This document shows, piece after piece, positions 6,141 through 6,506 of a stretch of 6,506 bases of DNA. Under the pieces are notes generated by a model. The model saw only the letters and a list, made by a program, of their open reading frames with translations. It was not told where the DNA came from and did not search any database. Within the stretch, counting starts at the first letter, position 1; each line of letters begins with the position of its first letter. The position numbers were made by a program, and so were the translations under genes. The stretch comes from Opitutaceae bacterium (GTDB taxonomy: Bacteria; Verrucomicrobiota; Verrucomicrobiia; Opitutales; Opitutaceae), in assembly GCA_025352845.1 (NCBI GenBank), contig JANXSC010000105.1, positions 1 through 6,506 on the forward strand, in the 5' to 3' direction.

Positions 6141-6196
6141 AATTCAGAAGCCAGAAAACCAGGAGGCCTGAATCATGGTTTTCTGGCTTTTGAATT
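6141..6196. repeat. Near-perfect 21-bp inverted repeat inside the ABC operon, same family as the GxxExxY relic
   Basis: The left arm at 6141-6161 and the right arm at 6176-6196 pair at 20 of 21 positions around a 14-nt loop (GGAGGCCTGAATCA). In RNA this would be a long hairpin. The arm core (ATTCAGAAGCCAGAAAACCA) matches the arms of the relic before uvrB at 18 of 20 and 16 of 20. It begins 7 bp after the ATPase stop codon and ends 18 bp before the next start, occupying most of that 81-bp gap. No T-run follows the right arm, so full termination is not implied. Partial attenuation or mRNA stabilisation between the two cistrons is possible. Confidence 0.75.
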
Positions 6197-6214
6197 AACC
6201 GTGTCTTCCCGCCT

Positions 6215-6506
6215 TTGAAACGGACGATCATCATTTTTGCGCTGGTCGCGATCGTGGCGCTGCCGTTTGCGCTGCGGCCGACGCGCGCGACCGTGACGAA
6301 GGCGGATGACACGGTGGTCATCATCACGCCGCACAACGAGGCGATCCGTTACGAATATGCGCGCGGCTTCGCGGAGTGGTATCGCGCCAAGACCGGCCGC
6401 ACGGTCGCGATCGACTGGCGGATGGTGGGCGGGACGAGCGACATCGCGCGGTTCCTCGAGGGCGAGTATGTCTCCGCGTTTGAGAATCACTGGACGGGAA
6501 AACTCG
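6215..6506 (+). CDS. ABC transporter solute-binding protein, N-terminal part (runs off the right edge)
   Basis: I translated an open frame of 97 codons from a TTG at 6215; an in-frame stop at 6191-6193 leaves TTG as the best start (ATT at 6194 is the only other candidate). The N-terminus KRTIIIFALVAIVALPFALRP is a short basic stretch plus a hydrophobic core, consistent with a signal peptide or membrane anchor for periplasmic export. No lipobox cysteine is seen. The mature part begins TVVIITPHNEAIRYEYARGF, then AEWYRAKTGRTVAIDWRMVGGTSDIARFLEG, which fits extracellular solute-binding proteins of the Fe3+-type family 1 fold. The protein would capture the substrate for the ATPase encoded 81 bp upstream. 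No Shine-Dalgarno sequence is seen. The ligand is unknown because the ligand-binding residues lie mostly outside the window. Confidence 0.88.
   Translation, partial: MKRTIIIFALVAIVALPFALRPTRATVTKADDTVVIITPHNEAIRYEYARGFAEWYRAKTGRTVAIDWRMVGGTSDIARFLEGEYVSAFENHWTGKL

Noticed and set aside
6201..6218. Five-codon frame GTG...TGA overlapping the binding-protein TTG start, as in translational coupling
   Set aside because: It has no ribosome site and is too short to tell from chance.

Overview
The window reads as a chromosomal segment of a high-GC Gram-negative bacterium. The mix of housekeeping genes, GxxExxY-type repeat debris, GTAG-headed palindromes and near absence of Shine-Dalgarno sequences suggests Verrucomicrobiota, perhaps Opitutaceae. 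That placement is an inference from style, not from a marker gene. There are five clear protein-coding genes plus one large membrane protein of unknown function. Two genes are cut by the window edges.

Layout, left to right. (1) The N-terminal 121 codons of a glutamate dehydrogenase lie on the minus strand and run off the left edge. (2) Divergent from it is a roughly 470-residue membrane protein with two transmembrane segments, a coiled coil between them, and a beta-rich C-terminal region faintly like AIM24. (3) A 157-bp relic follows, in which imperfect inverted repeats bracket the first 27 or so codons of a GxxExxY-family protein. (4) uvrB starts only 8 bp beyond that relic and is complete. 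(5) A hairpin and a pair of REP-like palindromes fill the gap between convergent uvrB and hpt. (6) hpt (hypoxanthine phosphoribosyltransferase) is complete on the minus strand. (7) A second REP-like pair lies in the gap between divergent hpt and the transporter genes. (8) An ABC transporter ATPase of the Fe3+/spermidine/putrescine type is followed by the start of a solute-binding protein, cut by the right edge. An almost perfect 21-bp inverted repeat separates them.

The genes are mostly independent: nitrogen assimilation (glutamate dehydrogenase), nucleotide excision repair (UvrB) and purine salvage (Hpt). The only evident operon is the ATPase with its binding protein, presumably followed by a permease outside the window. 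The most interesting content is intergenic. One repeat family occurs twice, once around a GxxExxY gene relic and once as a bare palindrome inside the ABC operon. A second family consists of GTAG-headed hairpins in head-to-head pairs that flank hpt on both sides, and its stems show compensatory base changes. I saw no rRNA, tRNA, CRISPR array or phage genes, and no intergenic stretch longer than about 260 bp.
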